Source of the DNA: JBBIND01 sp037444075
GTDB taxonomy: Bacteria > Acidobacteriota > Terriglobia > Bryobacterales > Bryobacteraceae
Assembly: GCA_037444075.1 (NCBI GenBank)
Contig: JBBIND010000012.1
Location: 1-64,000, forward strand
Direction of reading: 5' to 3'
DNA: 64,000 bases
Position numbers and translations under genes: made by a program. The notes beneath the pieces are model-generated. The model worked only from the letters and a program-made list of their open reading frames with translations. It did not search any database and was not told the origin of the DNA. The number at the start of each line of letters is the position of its first letter. Position 1 is the first letter of the stretch. Shown piece by piece: positions 15,079 through 23,625 of this stretch.

Positions 15079-16193
15079 GTGGCCTGCTCCTGTTCGAAGA
15101 ACTCGTCCAGTCTCACGGGCCTGTGCTCGGCGAGCGAGCGGTAACAGGCTTCAACCAGAGCCAGCGTCTTCAGGTTGTCCCGGCCGCTGATGACGGGCTC
15201 GGTGTCCGTGGCCAGGCTTTCGAGTAGCATGCCCATGGTTCCCCGGAAGGCGTCGGGGAACCAGACTTCTTTCCACTGCGGAGCGAACCAGCAACCAGGC
15301 TGCTGTTTGGTCGTGAATTGGAGCGTGCTGGGAGTGGCGCTCGGATACGACGGCCAGCCGATGGTGCCCTGCGCCATGCCGTCGGTCCCTTCCACGCGCC
15401 ACTTGATGTAAATATCTGACGCGGCGCCCTCTCGCGCCGGACCGGCCCAGACGTCATCCCAGGCAGCGGCGCGGAAACCGTTGGCGTACTCGAGTATGTA
15501 GAGCACCACGCCGTCCTTGTGCGGGAAGCCTGTGCGCGGATCGCGGCGGGCACTGGCGTAAACGCATTCCGGATCTCCAAACAGGTACCGGAAAGCATCC
15601 AGGTGATGAATGCTCATGATGAGCAGCGTGACGCGGCCATCGAAAAGCCGGGCCCAGGGCTTCCAATGTGGAATGGCCCGCATTTCGATCGTGCCGAGCA
15701 CCGGTTCGCCAAGATAGCCTCGGTCGAGCACGGTCTTCAGTGCGCGGATGGACTGGTCGTAACGCATGTTCTGATTGACACCCAGCCGGATGCCGGCTTC
15801 CTCGCACAGCCGCACAATCCGCCGGGCCTGCTCCAGGTCCGGAGCGAGGGGCTTCTGCGCCAGAATGCCGCGGACGTGCCTGGCATTCCGGACCACCTCC
15901 TCGATGATGCCCGGCTGCACCTGAGGCGGCACGGCGATGTCGAGCACCTCAATCGAGGAGTCCGCGAGCATTTCCTGGTAACTGTGGAAGGCTTTCTCGA
16001 TCCCCCGCGCCTCTGCCACTTGCCGGGCTTCTTCGTATGTTGCGGCCGCAATGCCAGCCACCTGATAGCCGGCGTCCCGGTAGGCGACCAGGTGGACATC
16101 ACTGACGATGAAGCCTGCTCCGATCACCCCGATGCGGTAATCCAACCGCTTGGGAGGAGCGGGCATATGCTGTAAATCAAGATCGATGGACAC
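15075..16193 (-). CDS. Gfo/Idh/MocA family oxidoreductase
   Basis: NAD(P)-dependent sugar or inositol dehydrogenase-like enzyme of 372 residues. The N-terminal Rossmann domain carries YRIGVIGAGFIVSDVHL near 18-34. The catalytic region has AQKPLAPDLEQARR, where AQKP replaces the usual EKP. The C-terminal alpha/beta domain includes MSIHHLDAFRYLFGDPE. I take the GTG at 16191-16193 because GGGAGG stands at the right distance. An ATG at 16166 would give a nine-residue shorter protein. The gene is coupled to the downstream isomerase by a TTGA overlap. Confidence 0.85.
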   Translation of the reverse strand: MSIDLDLQHMPAPPKRLDYRIGVIGAGFIVSDVHLVAYRDAGYQVAGIAAATYEEARQVAEARGIEKAFHSYQEMLADSSIEVLDIAVPPQVQPGIIEEVVRNARHVRGILAQKPLAPDLEQARRIVRLCEEAGIRLGVNQNMRYDQSIRALKTVLDRGYLGEPVLGTIEMRAIPHWKPWARLFDGRVTLLIMSIHHLDAFRYLFGDPECVYASARRDPRTGFPHKDGVVLYILEYANGFRAAAWDDVWAGPAREGAASDIYIKWRVEGTDGMAQGTIGWPSYPSATPSTLQFTTKQQPGCWFAPQWKEVWFPDAFRGTMGMLLESLATDTEPVISGRDNLKTLALVEACYRSLAEHRPVRLDEFFEQEQAT

Positions 16194-16325
16194 GAGTAGA
16201 CCTCCCGGAGTTCGCCTGCAATCATATCCAATTCCGGGCAAGCATGGAACTTGGAATGCCGTGTCGCGGATTTCGAGCCGGGGCGGGCAATTGGTGTACA
16301 ATGAAGATGGTTGAGGCAGTCATGA

Positions 16326-16347
16326 GTGGGCGAAAGCCCACTTTTTT
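16326..16347 (+). terminator. Hairpin plus T-run in the rimP leader
   Basis: GTGGGC (16326-16331), a GAAA loop and GCCCAC (16336-16341) form a perfect six-pair stem followed by six T. This is a textbook intrinsic-terminator shape 25 bp before the rimP start codon. Its position inside the leader suggests an attenuator for the rimP-nusA-infB operon, a known control style for nusA operons. It could instead end a transcript from upstream. A TACAAT hexamer at about 16296-16301 could be a -10 element before it, but I see no good -35. Confidence 0.7.
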
Positions 16348-16371
16348 ATTGTCTGCCCAGACGGTTAAATC

Positions 16372-16836
16372 ATGCAGGACGCGGTTGTGGCCCAAGTGAC
16401 CGAAATCGCCGAACGTGTAGGCGCCCCGGAGGGCATCGAAATCGTCGATGTTCAGCTGCGCGGCTCTGGCAAGAGCCGGTTGCTGCGCATCTTCATTGAC
16501 CGGCCAGAGGGCGTGCGGCACGCCGACTGCGAGTTCATCTCGCAGAACGTCGGCACGATCCTGGATGTGGAAGACGTGATCCCCGGCGGGTCGTACACGC
16601 TGGAGGTCAGTTCGCCGGGTGTGGAGCGGCCGCTTGTGAAGCCGAGAGACTACGAACGGTTTGTAGGCAGTAAGGTGCGCATCGTACTGCGTGAGGCTGT
16701 GGAGGGGAGTACGGACTGGGTAGGAACCTTGTCCGGCGTCAAAGAGGGTAAGGTCAGCCTGACGTCAGCGGGGGGGCAGCAGGTCACGTTCGGCTTGGAC
16801 CGGGTCAAACGAGCCAACCTGAAGTTCGATTGGTAA
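16372..16836 (+). CDS. rimP: Ribosome maturation factor RimP
   Basis: Cytosolic factor of 154 residues needed for late assembly of the 30S subunit. The N-terminal domain includes GIEIVDVQLRGSGKSRLLRI and RIFIDRPEGV. The family hallmark LEVSSPGVERPLVKPRDY lies near 81-98. The C-terminal SH3-like domain ends with LDRVKRANLKFDW. Order and spacing match the common rimP-nusA-infB cluster; nusA starts 36 bp downstream. A hairpin with a T-run in its leader suggests attenuation control. Confidence 0.95.
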   Translation: MQDAVVAQVTEIAERVGAPEGIEIVDVQLRGSGKSRLLRIFIDRPEGVRHADCEFISQNVGTILDVEDVIPGGSYTLEVSSPGVERPLVKPRDYERFVGSKVRIVLREAVEGSTDWVGTLSGVKEGKVSLTSAGGQQVTFGLDRVKRANLKFDW

Positions 16837-16872
16837 CTTCCGGACATCTGAAGAAGAGTAGAGGAACAGACA

Positions 16873-18471
16873 GTGGCGAGCATCTATCAGTCCATCGAGA
16901 TCCTGAGCAAAGAAAAGGGCATTGAACCGCAGATTGTCCTGGAGGCAGTGAAGGATGCCATGCTGGTGGCGGCTCGCAAGCATTACCACACCGAGGAACC
17001 GCTGGTGGCCGAATTCGACCCCCAACGGGGGGCGATTCTCATCTACTCCGTGAAGCGTATCGTCGAGCAGGTCGAGAACCCGGCAGAGGAGATCTCTCTT
17101 TCCGCGGCGCTCGCGGTCGATCCCGCGGCAAGTGTGGGCGGCGAGATCCGCACCCCGATGGGCACGGACGTGCTCGGCAGGATTTCGGCTCAGACCGCCA
17201 AACAGGTGATTCTCCAGAAGGTCCGGGAGGCCGAACGGGAGACGATTTACGCCGAGTTTTCAGGCCGGGTCGGTGAGTTAGTCAACTGCACGGTAAAGAG
17301 GCTGGAAGGCCCCGACATTGTCGTGGACATGGGCAAGACGGAGGCCAGGCTTCCCAAGAAGGAACAGTCCCGCGTGGAGACCTACAGCGTCGGAGAACGC
17401 GCGCGCTGCGTGCTGCGCAGCGTGGAGAAGGCGGGCAAGAACGCCGGCGTCATCGTCTCACGCGCCGCTCCGGAACTTGTGGTCCGGCTCTTTGAGCAGG
17501 AAGTGCCGGAAATCTACGACGGCACGGTGGTGGTCAAAGGTTGTGCCCGGGAGGCGGGGGAGCGCACCAAGATCGCCGTGCAGAGCCGCGACCGCGACGT
17601 CGACAGCGTGGGCGCCTGCGTCGGAATGAAGGGCATGCGCGTGCAGTCCATCATCCGCGAATTGCGCGGCGAGAAGATCGACATCATCGAGTACTCCGAT
17701 GATCCCGTGGTCTTCGCCACGCACGCCCTGAGTCCTGCCAAAATCACGCGCGTGGCCATCGTCGATCCCAATGAAAAGCACATGGAAGTGATTGTCGATG
17801 ACTCGCAGCTCTCGCTGGCCATTGGCAAGCGCGGGCAGAACGTCCGGCTGGCCGCCAGACTGTTGGGTTGGCGCATCGATATCAAGAGCGAGGAAGAGAA
17901 GCGGCGCGAAGTCGAGGATGCGATGGCCGAATTGGTGGTGCCGGGCGCGCCGGTTTCCGTGCTGCAGGACCACGGACTTGGGGAGAAGCTCATCGAAAAA
18001 TTGCTGGAGGCGGGCATCGGCACGGTGGAGAAGCTGGGTTCCATGACTCCGGAGCAGTTGCAGGAGATACCCGGCATCGGTCCGAAGATGGTGGAGCGCA
18101 TTCAGTTGGCGGTAGTAGGCTACTATTCGCAGTTTGAGGTTGAGCCGGAAGCGCTTCAAGCCGAAGGCGAATTTGCGGCAGAAGCCGGAGTCGAAGAGAT
18201 CCAACCCGTCGACGAAGGCTATGCCGAAGACGCCGGCGAACCGTCTCCTGAGAGCGACTCGGACACATCCGCCGAGAGTGAGCAGCCGGCAGCCGAATTG
18301 GGCCCCGAGGAGGAAGCCGCAGAGACCGCAATCCCGGCTGATGCGGAACCCGCCGAGGGTGAGGAAGATGCTGTGGGATCAACGGCGCAGGCCGAAGAGC
18401 CCGCGGAAGAAGACATTGTTGAAGAGAATCCCGAGGCTTCTGAATCTGATACGATGGGAAGTCCAGGGTAG
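16873..18471 (+). CDS. nusA: Transcription termination/antitermination factor NusA
   Basis: RNA-polymerase-bound factor that modulates pausing, termination and antitermination. The 532 residues contain the N-terminal RNAP-binding domain (1-120), an S1 domain (about 135-200), two KH domains (about 200-345, with VGMKGMRVQSI and IGKRGQNVRLA) and helix-hairpin-helix repeats near 385-415 (IPGIGPKMVERI). A long acidic, Glu/Ala/Pro-rich tail at about 430-532 is probably disordered. The start is GTG at 16873, after GAGGAAC. Gene order with rimP and infB is conserved. Confidence 0.95.
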   Translation: MASIYQSIEILSKEKGIEPQIVLEAVKDAMLVAARKHYHTEEPLVAEFDPQRGAILIYSVKRIVEQVENPAEEISLSAALAVDPAASVGGEIRTPMGTDVLGRISAQTAKQVILQKVREAERETIYAEFSGRVGELVNCTVKRLEGPDIVVDMGKTEARLPKKEQSRVETYSVGERARCVLRSVEKAGKNAGVIVSRAAPELVVRLFEQEVPEIYDGTVVVKGCAREAGERTKIAVQSRDRDVDSVGACVGMKGMRVQSIIRELRGEKIDIIEYSDDPVVFATHALSPAKITRVAIVDPNEKHMEVIVDDSQLSLAIGKRGQNVRLAARLLGWRIDIKSEEEKRREVEDAMAELVVPGAPVSVLQDHGLGEKLIEKLLEAGIGTVEKLGSMTPEQLQEIPGIGPKMVERIQLAVVGYYSQFEVEPEALQAEGEFAAEAGVEEIQPVDEGYAEDAGEPSPESDSDTSAESEQPAAELGPEEEAAETAIPADAEPAEGEEDAVGSTAQAEEPAEEDIVEENPEASESDTMGSPG

Positions 18472-18675
18472 GCGTTTCCCAGGGTAGGTCTGTGTCCTGA
18501 GCTGAATACCGCCGGGCAGGCTGCGTTCAGCGGTTGCAGTCAATTGCCCGCGTGCAAGATGGCAGCAGGGTTACAGACTGGAGAAAGAGTGAGGACGTGT
18601 AAAGCGCCGTATCCGGGAAATGGACTAAGCCCGAACCGGTCAAATCGGTCCGGAACGGCCGCGAATGCATAATAT
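18472..18675. other. nusA-infB spacer
   Basis: A 204-bp spacer where many bacteria carry ylxR (and sometimes a ribosomal-L7Ae-like gene). I find no YlxR-like frame on either strand. The infB start at 18676 has no recognisable Shine-Dalgarno; the bases before it read GCATAATAT. This resembles a -10 hexamer more than a ribosome-binding site, so an internal promoter or a leaderless-type start is conceivable. That is inference only. Confidence 0.4.
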
Positions 18676-21534
18676 ATGAGCAAGATCCGCATCAATGAAC
18701 TGGCAAGGGAACTCGAGGTCCCCTCCCACGTGATCCTCGAGTTGCTGCCGGATCTTGGCGTCACGGATAAGAAGACTCACTCGAGTTCCGTTGAGGACGA
18801 TATCGCGGACCGGGTACGCAAGCGTCTGAGCGGGGCAGAAGAGCGTGAAGAGCTTGTTCCTGAGGAGCCCGCGGTGCCTGAGGAGCAACCCGAAGTCTCC
18901 GCCGAAGCGCAGAAGGCGCGGCCGGCGGCGAAGAAGCCGTCCGTCAGGGAAGCAACCGCAGAAGTACCTTCCCCGGCTCAAGCAGTACAAACCGCGGAGC
19001 AACCAGTCTTGCCCGCCGTCCCAAACTGGACCGCCCGGACTGCCTCGCAGCCCATTCGGCCACCTCTGGCTGGCCAGCAAGGCGCGCCGACGCCTCCCTT
19101 GCAGCCGCCCCTGCGGCCGGCACAGACCTCGGCGCCGCCTCCCACTCCTCCTGCCCAGCCAGCGGCCATTCCGGCCAAGCCGGTTCCGCCCCCTAGACCG
19201 GGCCAGATCCTGACCGGTCCGCGGCAACCGCTGCCCCCTGGTTTTGCAGCTGAACCGCCGAAGGTGGTTCCCCCTGGCCGGCCCATTCCGGCGCCCCCTC
19301 AAGCGCGAACACCTCTGCCCAAGCAAGCGGCAGCGAAGGCCGAACAGAAGACGCCTGCGGAAGCCGCTCCGTTAGCCGGCCGGCCCGCGGCAAGGCCTGT
19401 AGTGCCTCCAAGGCCCGACATGGTGGCCAAACTGAAGCCACAGGGTAAGGCGGCTCCCGGACAGCCGATGCCGGCTCGGCCCGGCATGCCGGCCAGGACG
19501 CCGACGCCCGTTCCAGGCCAACCAATCTATCGTGGACCCATCCGCCCCGGGCAGCCATTGGTGCGAGGTCCGGGCGCCCCGGGCCCAAGGGGTCCTGGCC
19601 GAGGCCGCGGCCCGCATCCTACCGCCGTCCCACTCCCCGAGCCTCCGAAGACAGACGCTCAGCGCAGAACGCACGGCAAACCGGCCAAGCTCGCTCGTGA
19701 TCGCGAGCGCGACCGTGAAGGCAAGCTGCTACCGTTCGCCGGCCGCCGGCCGGAGCCCGCTCCGCTGCCTGTCGTGGATAAGGAAATCACGATTTCCGCG
19801 GGCGTCACGGTCAAGGAACTGGCGGAAAAGCTGGGTTTGAAGGGTAACCAGGTCTTGCAGGTACTGGTCAACCGAGGCGTATTCGTGACCATCAACCAGG
19901 CTCTCGACGCAAAACTGGCGGAGGATGTGGCCCGCCGGCTGGGCGCCGGAGTAACCAAGATGAGTTACGAAGAGGAACAAGAGCGCGAGATCGAGCAAGC
20001 TGAAGAGACCGGCGTTCAGGTGGAGCGAGCCCCCGTGGTGACCATCATGGGGCACGTCGACCACGGCAAGACGTCCTTGCTGGACGCCATCCGGCTGACC
20101 AATGTAGCCGAGCGGGAGGCCGGCGGCATCACGCAGCACATCGGCGCTTATCAGGTGGAGCAGGACGGGCGCAAGATCGTCTTCATCGACACGCCAGGCC
20201 ATGAGGCGTTCACCCGGATGCGCGCGCGCGGAGCCAAGGTCACGGACATTGTCATTCTCGTGGTGGCGGCCGATGACGGCGTCATGCCACAAACGCTCGA
20301 AGCCATGGACCACGCCAAGGCTGCGCAAGTACCCATCATTGTGGCGATCAACAAGATCGACAAGCCGGATGCTCAGCCAGAGCGGATTAAGCAGCAGTTG
20401 GCTGATCGCGGTTTGCTGCCGGAGGATTGGGGCGGCGATACCATCACGGTGCCAGTCTCCGCCAAGGCCAAGACCAACCTGGACTTGCTGCTGGAAATGG
20501 TTCTGACCGTGGCCGAAATGCAGGAACTGAAGGCCGCGCCTTCCCGTCCTGCGGTGGGCACGATTCTGGAAGCGAAGCTCGACAAGGGCCGCGGACCGGT
20601 CGCTACATTGCTGGTGCGTAACGGCACCCTCCGCGTGGGGGACTACTTCATCTGCGGGTCGGTATTTGGCAAGGTCCGGGCGCTGTTCAGCGACCGCGGC
20701 GTGAACGTGGATGTGGCCGAACCTTCCACGCCCGTAGAAGTGGTTGGCCTGGACTCGCTGCCTGATGTGGGCGATTCCTTCCAGGTGACCACGGACACGG
20801 CCAAGGCCAAGCAGATAGTTCTTTACCGCGAATCCAAGGCCCGCGAACAGGCCATGATGAAGAGCAGCCGCGTGACGCTGGACAGGCTCCATGAGCAGTT
20901 GTCGGAAGGCGGGACAAAGGAACTCAATATCATCCTGAAGACGGACGTGGGCGGCACGGCGGAAGTTCTGACAGACACTTTGCAGAAGCTTTCCACCGAG
21001 AAGGTCTCCATCCGCGTGCTGCACAGCGGGGTGGGCGCCATCACGGAGACCGACGTGCTGCTGGCCTCCGCTTCCAACGCAGTTATTGTGGGCTTCAACG
21101 TCCGGCCGGACCGCAACGCCGCCAACCTGGCGGAGCAGGACAAAGTGGACGTACGGTTGCACACGATCATCTACGAGCTCACCGACGAGATCAAGCGCGC
21201 GATGGTGGGCATGCTCGAGCCGGTGTTCAAGGAAGTTTACCGGGGCCGCGCGGAAGTCCGCGAAGTCTTCCGCATCAGCAAGGTTGGCACAGTGGCCGGC
21301 TGCTATGTCCAGGACGGTTATATCACGCGGGACTCGCAGGTAAGGCTGCTGCGTGACAATGTGGTCGTGCACCAGGGGCGGATTGATTCGCTCAAGCGCT
21401 TCAAGAATGATGCCAGCGAAGTGAAAAGCGGCTTTGAATGCGGCGTGGGGCTTGCTAACTATAACGATATCAAGCCAGGCGACGTGATCGAGGCGTTCGT
21501 CACCGAGCGGGTGGCGGCCGAATCACTCGTCTGA
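18676..21534 (+). CDS. infB: Translation initiation factor IF-2
   Basis: GTPase that brings initiator tRNA to the 30S subunit and promotes subunit joining. At 952 residues it is at the long end of the family. The N-terminal IF2_N module (SKIRINELARELEVPSHVIL) is followed by a very long Pro/Ala/Arg-rich linker, about 60-345. A second IF2_N-like module follows (VKELAEKLGLKGNQVLQVL, about 375-395). The G domain has GHVDHGKTS (G1), DTPGHEAF (G3) and NKID (G4), then domains II to IV follow. No Shine-Dalgarno is apparent. It is followed by ylxP, 27 bp away. Confidence 0.95.
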   Translation: MSKIRINELARELEVPSHVILELLPDLGVTDKKTHSSSVEDDIADRVRKRLSGAEEREELVPEEPAVPEEQPEVSAEAQKARPAAKKPSVREATAEVPSPAQAVQTAEQPVLPAVPNWTARTASQPIRPPLAGQQGAPTPPLQPPLRPAQTSAPPPTPPAQPAAIPAKPVPPPRPGQILTGPRQPLPPGFAAEPPKVVPPGRPIPAPPQARTPLPKQAAAKAEQKTPAEAAPLAGRPAARPVVPPRPDMVAKLKPQGKAAPGQPMPARPGMPARTPTPVPGQPIYRGPIRPGQPLVRGPGAPGPRGPGRGRGPHPTAVPLPEPPKTDAQRRTHGKPAKLARDRERDREGKLLPFAGRRPEPAPLPVVDKEITISAGVTVKELAEKLGLKGNQVLQVLVNRGVFVTINQALDAKLAEDVARRLGAGVTKMSYEEEQEREIEQAEETGVQVERAPVVTIMGHVDHGKTSLLDAIRLTNVAEREAGGITQHIGAYQVEQDGRKIVFIDTPGHEAFTRMRARGAKVTDIVILVVAADDGVMPQTLEAMDHAKAAQVPIIVAINKIDKPDAQPERIKQQLADRGLLPEDWGGDTITVPVSAKAKTNLDLLLEMVLTVAEMQELKAAPSRPAVGTILEAKLDKGRGPVATLLVRNGTLRVGDYFICGSVFGKVRALFSDRGVNVDVAEPSTPVEVVGLDSLPDVGDSFQVTTDTAKAKQIVLYRESKAREQAMMKSSRVTLDRLHEQLSEGGTKELNIILKTDVGGTAEVLTDTLQKLSTEKVSIRVLHSGVGAITETDVLLASASNAVIVGFNVRPDRNAANLAEQDKVDVRLHTIIYELTDEIKRAMVGMLEPVFKEVYRGRAEVREVFRISKVGTVAGCYVQDGYITRDSQVRLLRDNVVVHQGRIDSLKRFKNDASEVKSGFECGVGLANYNDIKPGDVIEAFVTERVAAESLV

Positions 21535-21561
21535 GGGTGATCACTGCGGCCGGAGAAAGCC

Positions 21562-21849
21562 ATGGCGGCGATTGGCGTTCTGACGCTGGAAATGCGTCTG
21601 GATCATTCGCATTCCCTGAAGGATAAGCGGCAGGTCGTCAAGTCCTTGAAGGACCGGTTGCGCCACAAACACAATGTTGCCGTAGCCGAAATCGACTGCC
21701 AGGAGCTTTGGCAGCGCGCGGTGGTCGCTGCGGTGACCGTTTCCGGTGAGCGCAGCCGTGCCGAGCAAGTCCTTCAAAGCGTGGAGCAGGATGCGTCCGC
21801 AATGTTAGGTCCTCTGCTCGTGGGCGTCACCCTCGAATGGCTCGACTGA
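21562..21849 (+). CDS. YlxP-like DUF503 protein
   Basis: Ninety-five residues of the DUF503 family. The opening IGVLTLEMRLDHSHSLKDKR and the next SLKDRLRHKHNVAVAEIDCQ are diagnostic. These proteins are usually encoded between infB and rbfA, as here, and have a small ferredoxin-like fold. Their role is not firmly established; a link to ribosome assembly is inferred from the gene neighbourhood. GGAGAAAGCC precedes the ATG at good distance. Confidence 0.9.
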   Translation: MAAIGVLTLEMRLDHSHSLKDKRQVVKSLKDRLRHKHNVAVAEIDCQELWQRAVVAAVTVSGERSRAEQVLQSVEQDASAMLGPLLVGVTLEWLD

Positions 21850-21891
21850 GAATGGCGGCCTGATTTGATCAGGCCGCGGGAGGAGACCTAT

Positions 21892-22287
21892 ATGGACCCT
21901 CACCGCTCCGAGCGGCTCGCTGAGACGCTGCGAGAGGAACTGGAAGAAATCGTTAATTACGAGCTCGAGGATCCCCGCCTCGGCACGGTGACGGTAACGG
22001 AAGTCATCCTGCCTGCGGGTATGCGGACCGCCCTGGTACGGGTCGCCCTGGAAGGCGATTCCGCCGAGAAGCAACGCTCTCTGGAGGCTTTGACCGGCGC
22101 GCAGGGTTTCATCAGGAGGCTGCTGGCCAACCGCATGGACCTGTACCGCACCCCCGAACTGCACTTTGAGTGCGATCTTTCCCCTGGCCTCGCCTTCAAG
22201 ACACCGAAGTTACTGAAAAGAATAAGAAAAGGCCGGCCGCGCGAGGATGCGCCCGAAAATTTTTCTGAGGAAAACCAGCCAGAATGA
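21892..22287 (+). CDS. rbfA: Ribosome-binding factor A
   Basis: Thirty-subunit maturation factor of 131 residues with a KH-type fold that binds near helix 1 of 16S rRNA. Family text includes HRSERLAETLREELEEIV near 3-20, EDPRLGTVTVTEV near 25-37 and LHFECDLS towards the end, where family members usually have P(E/K)L-F--D-S. A charged tail (KRIRKGRPREDAPEN) extends the C-terminus. I choose the ATG at 21892, seven bases after GGGAGGAG; an in-frame start at 21865 would add nine poorly conserved residues. The stop overlaps apbE as ATGA. Confidence 0.92.
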   Translation: MDPHRSERLAETLREELEEIVNYELEDPRLGTVTVTEVILPAGMRTALVRVALEGDSAEKQRSLEALTGAQGFIRRLLANRMDLYRTPELHFECDLSPGLAFKTPKLLKRIRKGRPREDAPENFSEENQPE

Positions 22288-23249
22288 TGGCGGCTGTGTT
22301 ACTTTTGTTCTTGGTCCCGCTGGCGGCGTCCGCGGGGGACCTGCTCCGCATCGAGTCCAGCTTGGACGCGATGGGTACCACTTACACGATAGTGGCCTAC
22401 GGTCCGGATCAGTACGAACTCCGGGCGGCAGTGGAGCAGTCATTCGAGGAAGTTCGCCGCCTCGATTCGCTCCTGTCCAATTACAAAGAACGCAGCGAGT
22501 GGAGTCAGGTGAACCGGGATGCGGCCGCCGGGCCAGTGCGGGTAAGTGCAGAGCTGTTCAGACTACTGGAGGCGTGTGTGGCCTACAGTCGTAAGAGCGA
22601 GGGTGCATTTGACATCACCGTCGGCCCCTTGGTCAAGGTGTGGGGCTTTTACAGAGGCTCCGGCCGCTTGCCTCACCGGGCCGAGATTCGCGCCGCGCTT
22701 TCCCGGGTAGGCTACCGGAAGTTGCGGCTGAATCCGGACGAGCAAACCGTTTATTTCCAATCCCGTGGCGTGGAGATTGATCCCGGGGGGATTGGCAAAG
22801 GGTACGCGGTGGATCAAGTCGTGGAGATCCTGCGCCGCGCGGGACTTACCGCGGCGCTGGTAACGGCTGGCGGCAGCAGCGTTTACGCACTCGGTGCTCC
22901 GCCGGGCGAGAAGGGTTGGAAGTTAGCCATCAAACATCCGAAAAACCCTTCCAAAACTGTTGAAGAAGTGCTCCTGCGGGATGCTTCGATGTCGACCTCG
23001 GGAAGCTACGAGAAGTTCTTCTCGGCGCGTGGCAAAGTTTATAGCCATATCTTTGACCCGCGGACCGGTTATCCGGCCACGGGGGTGCTCTCGGTTTCCG
23101 TGATTGCCCCGCGGACACTGGATAGCGAGGCATGGACGAAACCGTATTTTATTCAGGGCCGCGCGTGGTCGGCCCAAAACAAACCGAAAGGATTTCGCGT
23201 GTTTTTTTGCGAAGATAAACCGGAACTGGCATGCGCGTGGCTCCAATGA
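22284..23249 (+). CDS. apbE: FAD:protein FMN transferase (ApbE family)
   Basis: Exported enzyme that attaches FMN covalently to a Thr or Ser of target flavoproteins such as Rnf and Nqr subunits. The 321 residues begin with a signal peptide (AAVLLLFLVPLAASAG), without a lipobox cysteine. Family motifs follow: MGTTYTIV near 30, EGAFDITVGPLVKVWGF near 108-124, EIDPGGIGKGYAVD near 164-177 and HIFDPRTGYP near 254. It overlaps rbfA by ATGA and hemE by ATGA. No apparent flavoprotein target is encoded in this window. Confidence 0.92.
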   Translation: MMAAVLLLFLVPLAASAGDLLRIESSLDAMGTTYTIVAYGPDQYELRAAVEQSFEEVRRLDSLLSNYKERSEWSQVNRDAAAGPVRVSAELFRLLEACVAYSRKSEGAFDITVGPLVKVWGFYRGSGRLPHRAEIRAALSRVGYRKLRLNPDEQTVYFQSRGVEIDPGGIGKGYAVDQVVEILRRAGLTAALVTAGGSSVYALGAPPGEKGWKLAIKHPKNPSKTVEEVLLRDASMSTSGSYEKFFSARGKVYSHIFDPRTGYPATGVLSVSVIAPRTLDSEAWTKPYFIQGRAWSAQNKPKGFRVFFCEDKPELACAWLQ

Positions 23250-23431
23250 CAAGTCGTTTCCTGGATGCCTGCCGCCGCAGGCCCACTGATGTGAGGCCTG
23301 TCTGGTTCATGCGGCAGGCTGGACGGTACATGAAGCAATACCGGGAGATCCGATCGAAACACGGGATCCTGGAAATCTGCAAGCGGCCTGACCTGGCGGC
23401 CCAGGTGACGCTGCAGCCGGTGGAGATTCTC
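23246..23431 (+). CDS. hemE: Uroporphyrinogen decarboxylase, 5' part (broken by assembly gap)
   Basis: The first 62 codons of HemE, the enzyme that decarboxylates uroporphyrinogen III to coproporphyrinogen III. The hallmark RPVWFMRQAGRYMKQYR lies near 17-33, with the substrate-binding arginines of RQAGR. The start ATG overlaps the apbE stop as ATGA. The frame runs into a block of ten N after PVEIL. The rest of the gene resumes at 23621, after a foreign insert. Adding 62 residues to the later part from DVDAAI gives about 340, the normal family length, so no coding sequence needs to be missing. Confidence 0.85.
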
Positions 23432-23441
23432 NNNNNNNNNN
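23432..23441. other. Ten-N scaffold gap
   Basis: Ten unknown bases, a fixed-size placeholder typical of scaffolding. The sequences on its two sides overlap in content: hemE 23383-23431 is repeated in diverged form at 23617-23665. The true gap length is therefore not ten and the join is suspect. Confidence 0.95.
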
Positions 23442-23625
23442 TATGCCGCCGCCGCGCGCCCTCCTCCGCATGGCGGCGCTCGGCGGCCTCGGCATGACCG
23501 ACGACACGCCGCTCGCCTTCTGGTGGGCACACGAGCGGGCCGCGCGCATCTACGACGGCGCCGACGAGGTGCACATCGAGGCCGTGGCGCGGCGCGTCCT
23601 GCGCGGCTACGGCCTGGCGGCCTGA
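23442..23625 (+). pseudogene. Foreign acyl-CoA dehydrogenase C-terminal fragment
   Basis: About 60 codons in an open frame ending in TGA at 23623-23625 give MTDDTPLAFWWAHERAARIY, DGADEVHIEAVARRVL and a GYGLAA terminus. This matches the C-terminal end of acyl-CoA dehydrogenases, whose usual text is GVSxDTPLAxxWAxxRxxRxADGPDEVH. The stretch is more GC-rich than its surroundings and sits inside hemE. Its end shares the 18 bases GCGGCCTGACCTGGCGGC with hemE, which explains the false join. It is almost certainly from another genome, perhaps an actinobacterium; the donor is inference. Confidence 0.8.

Noticed and set aside
19000..19700. Repetitive Pro/Ala/Arg-coding DNA in infB, which could look like tandem repeats
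   Set aside because: It is the known variable linker of IF-2; there is no exact repeat unit.
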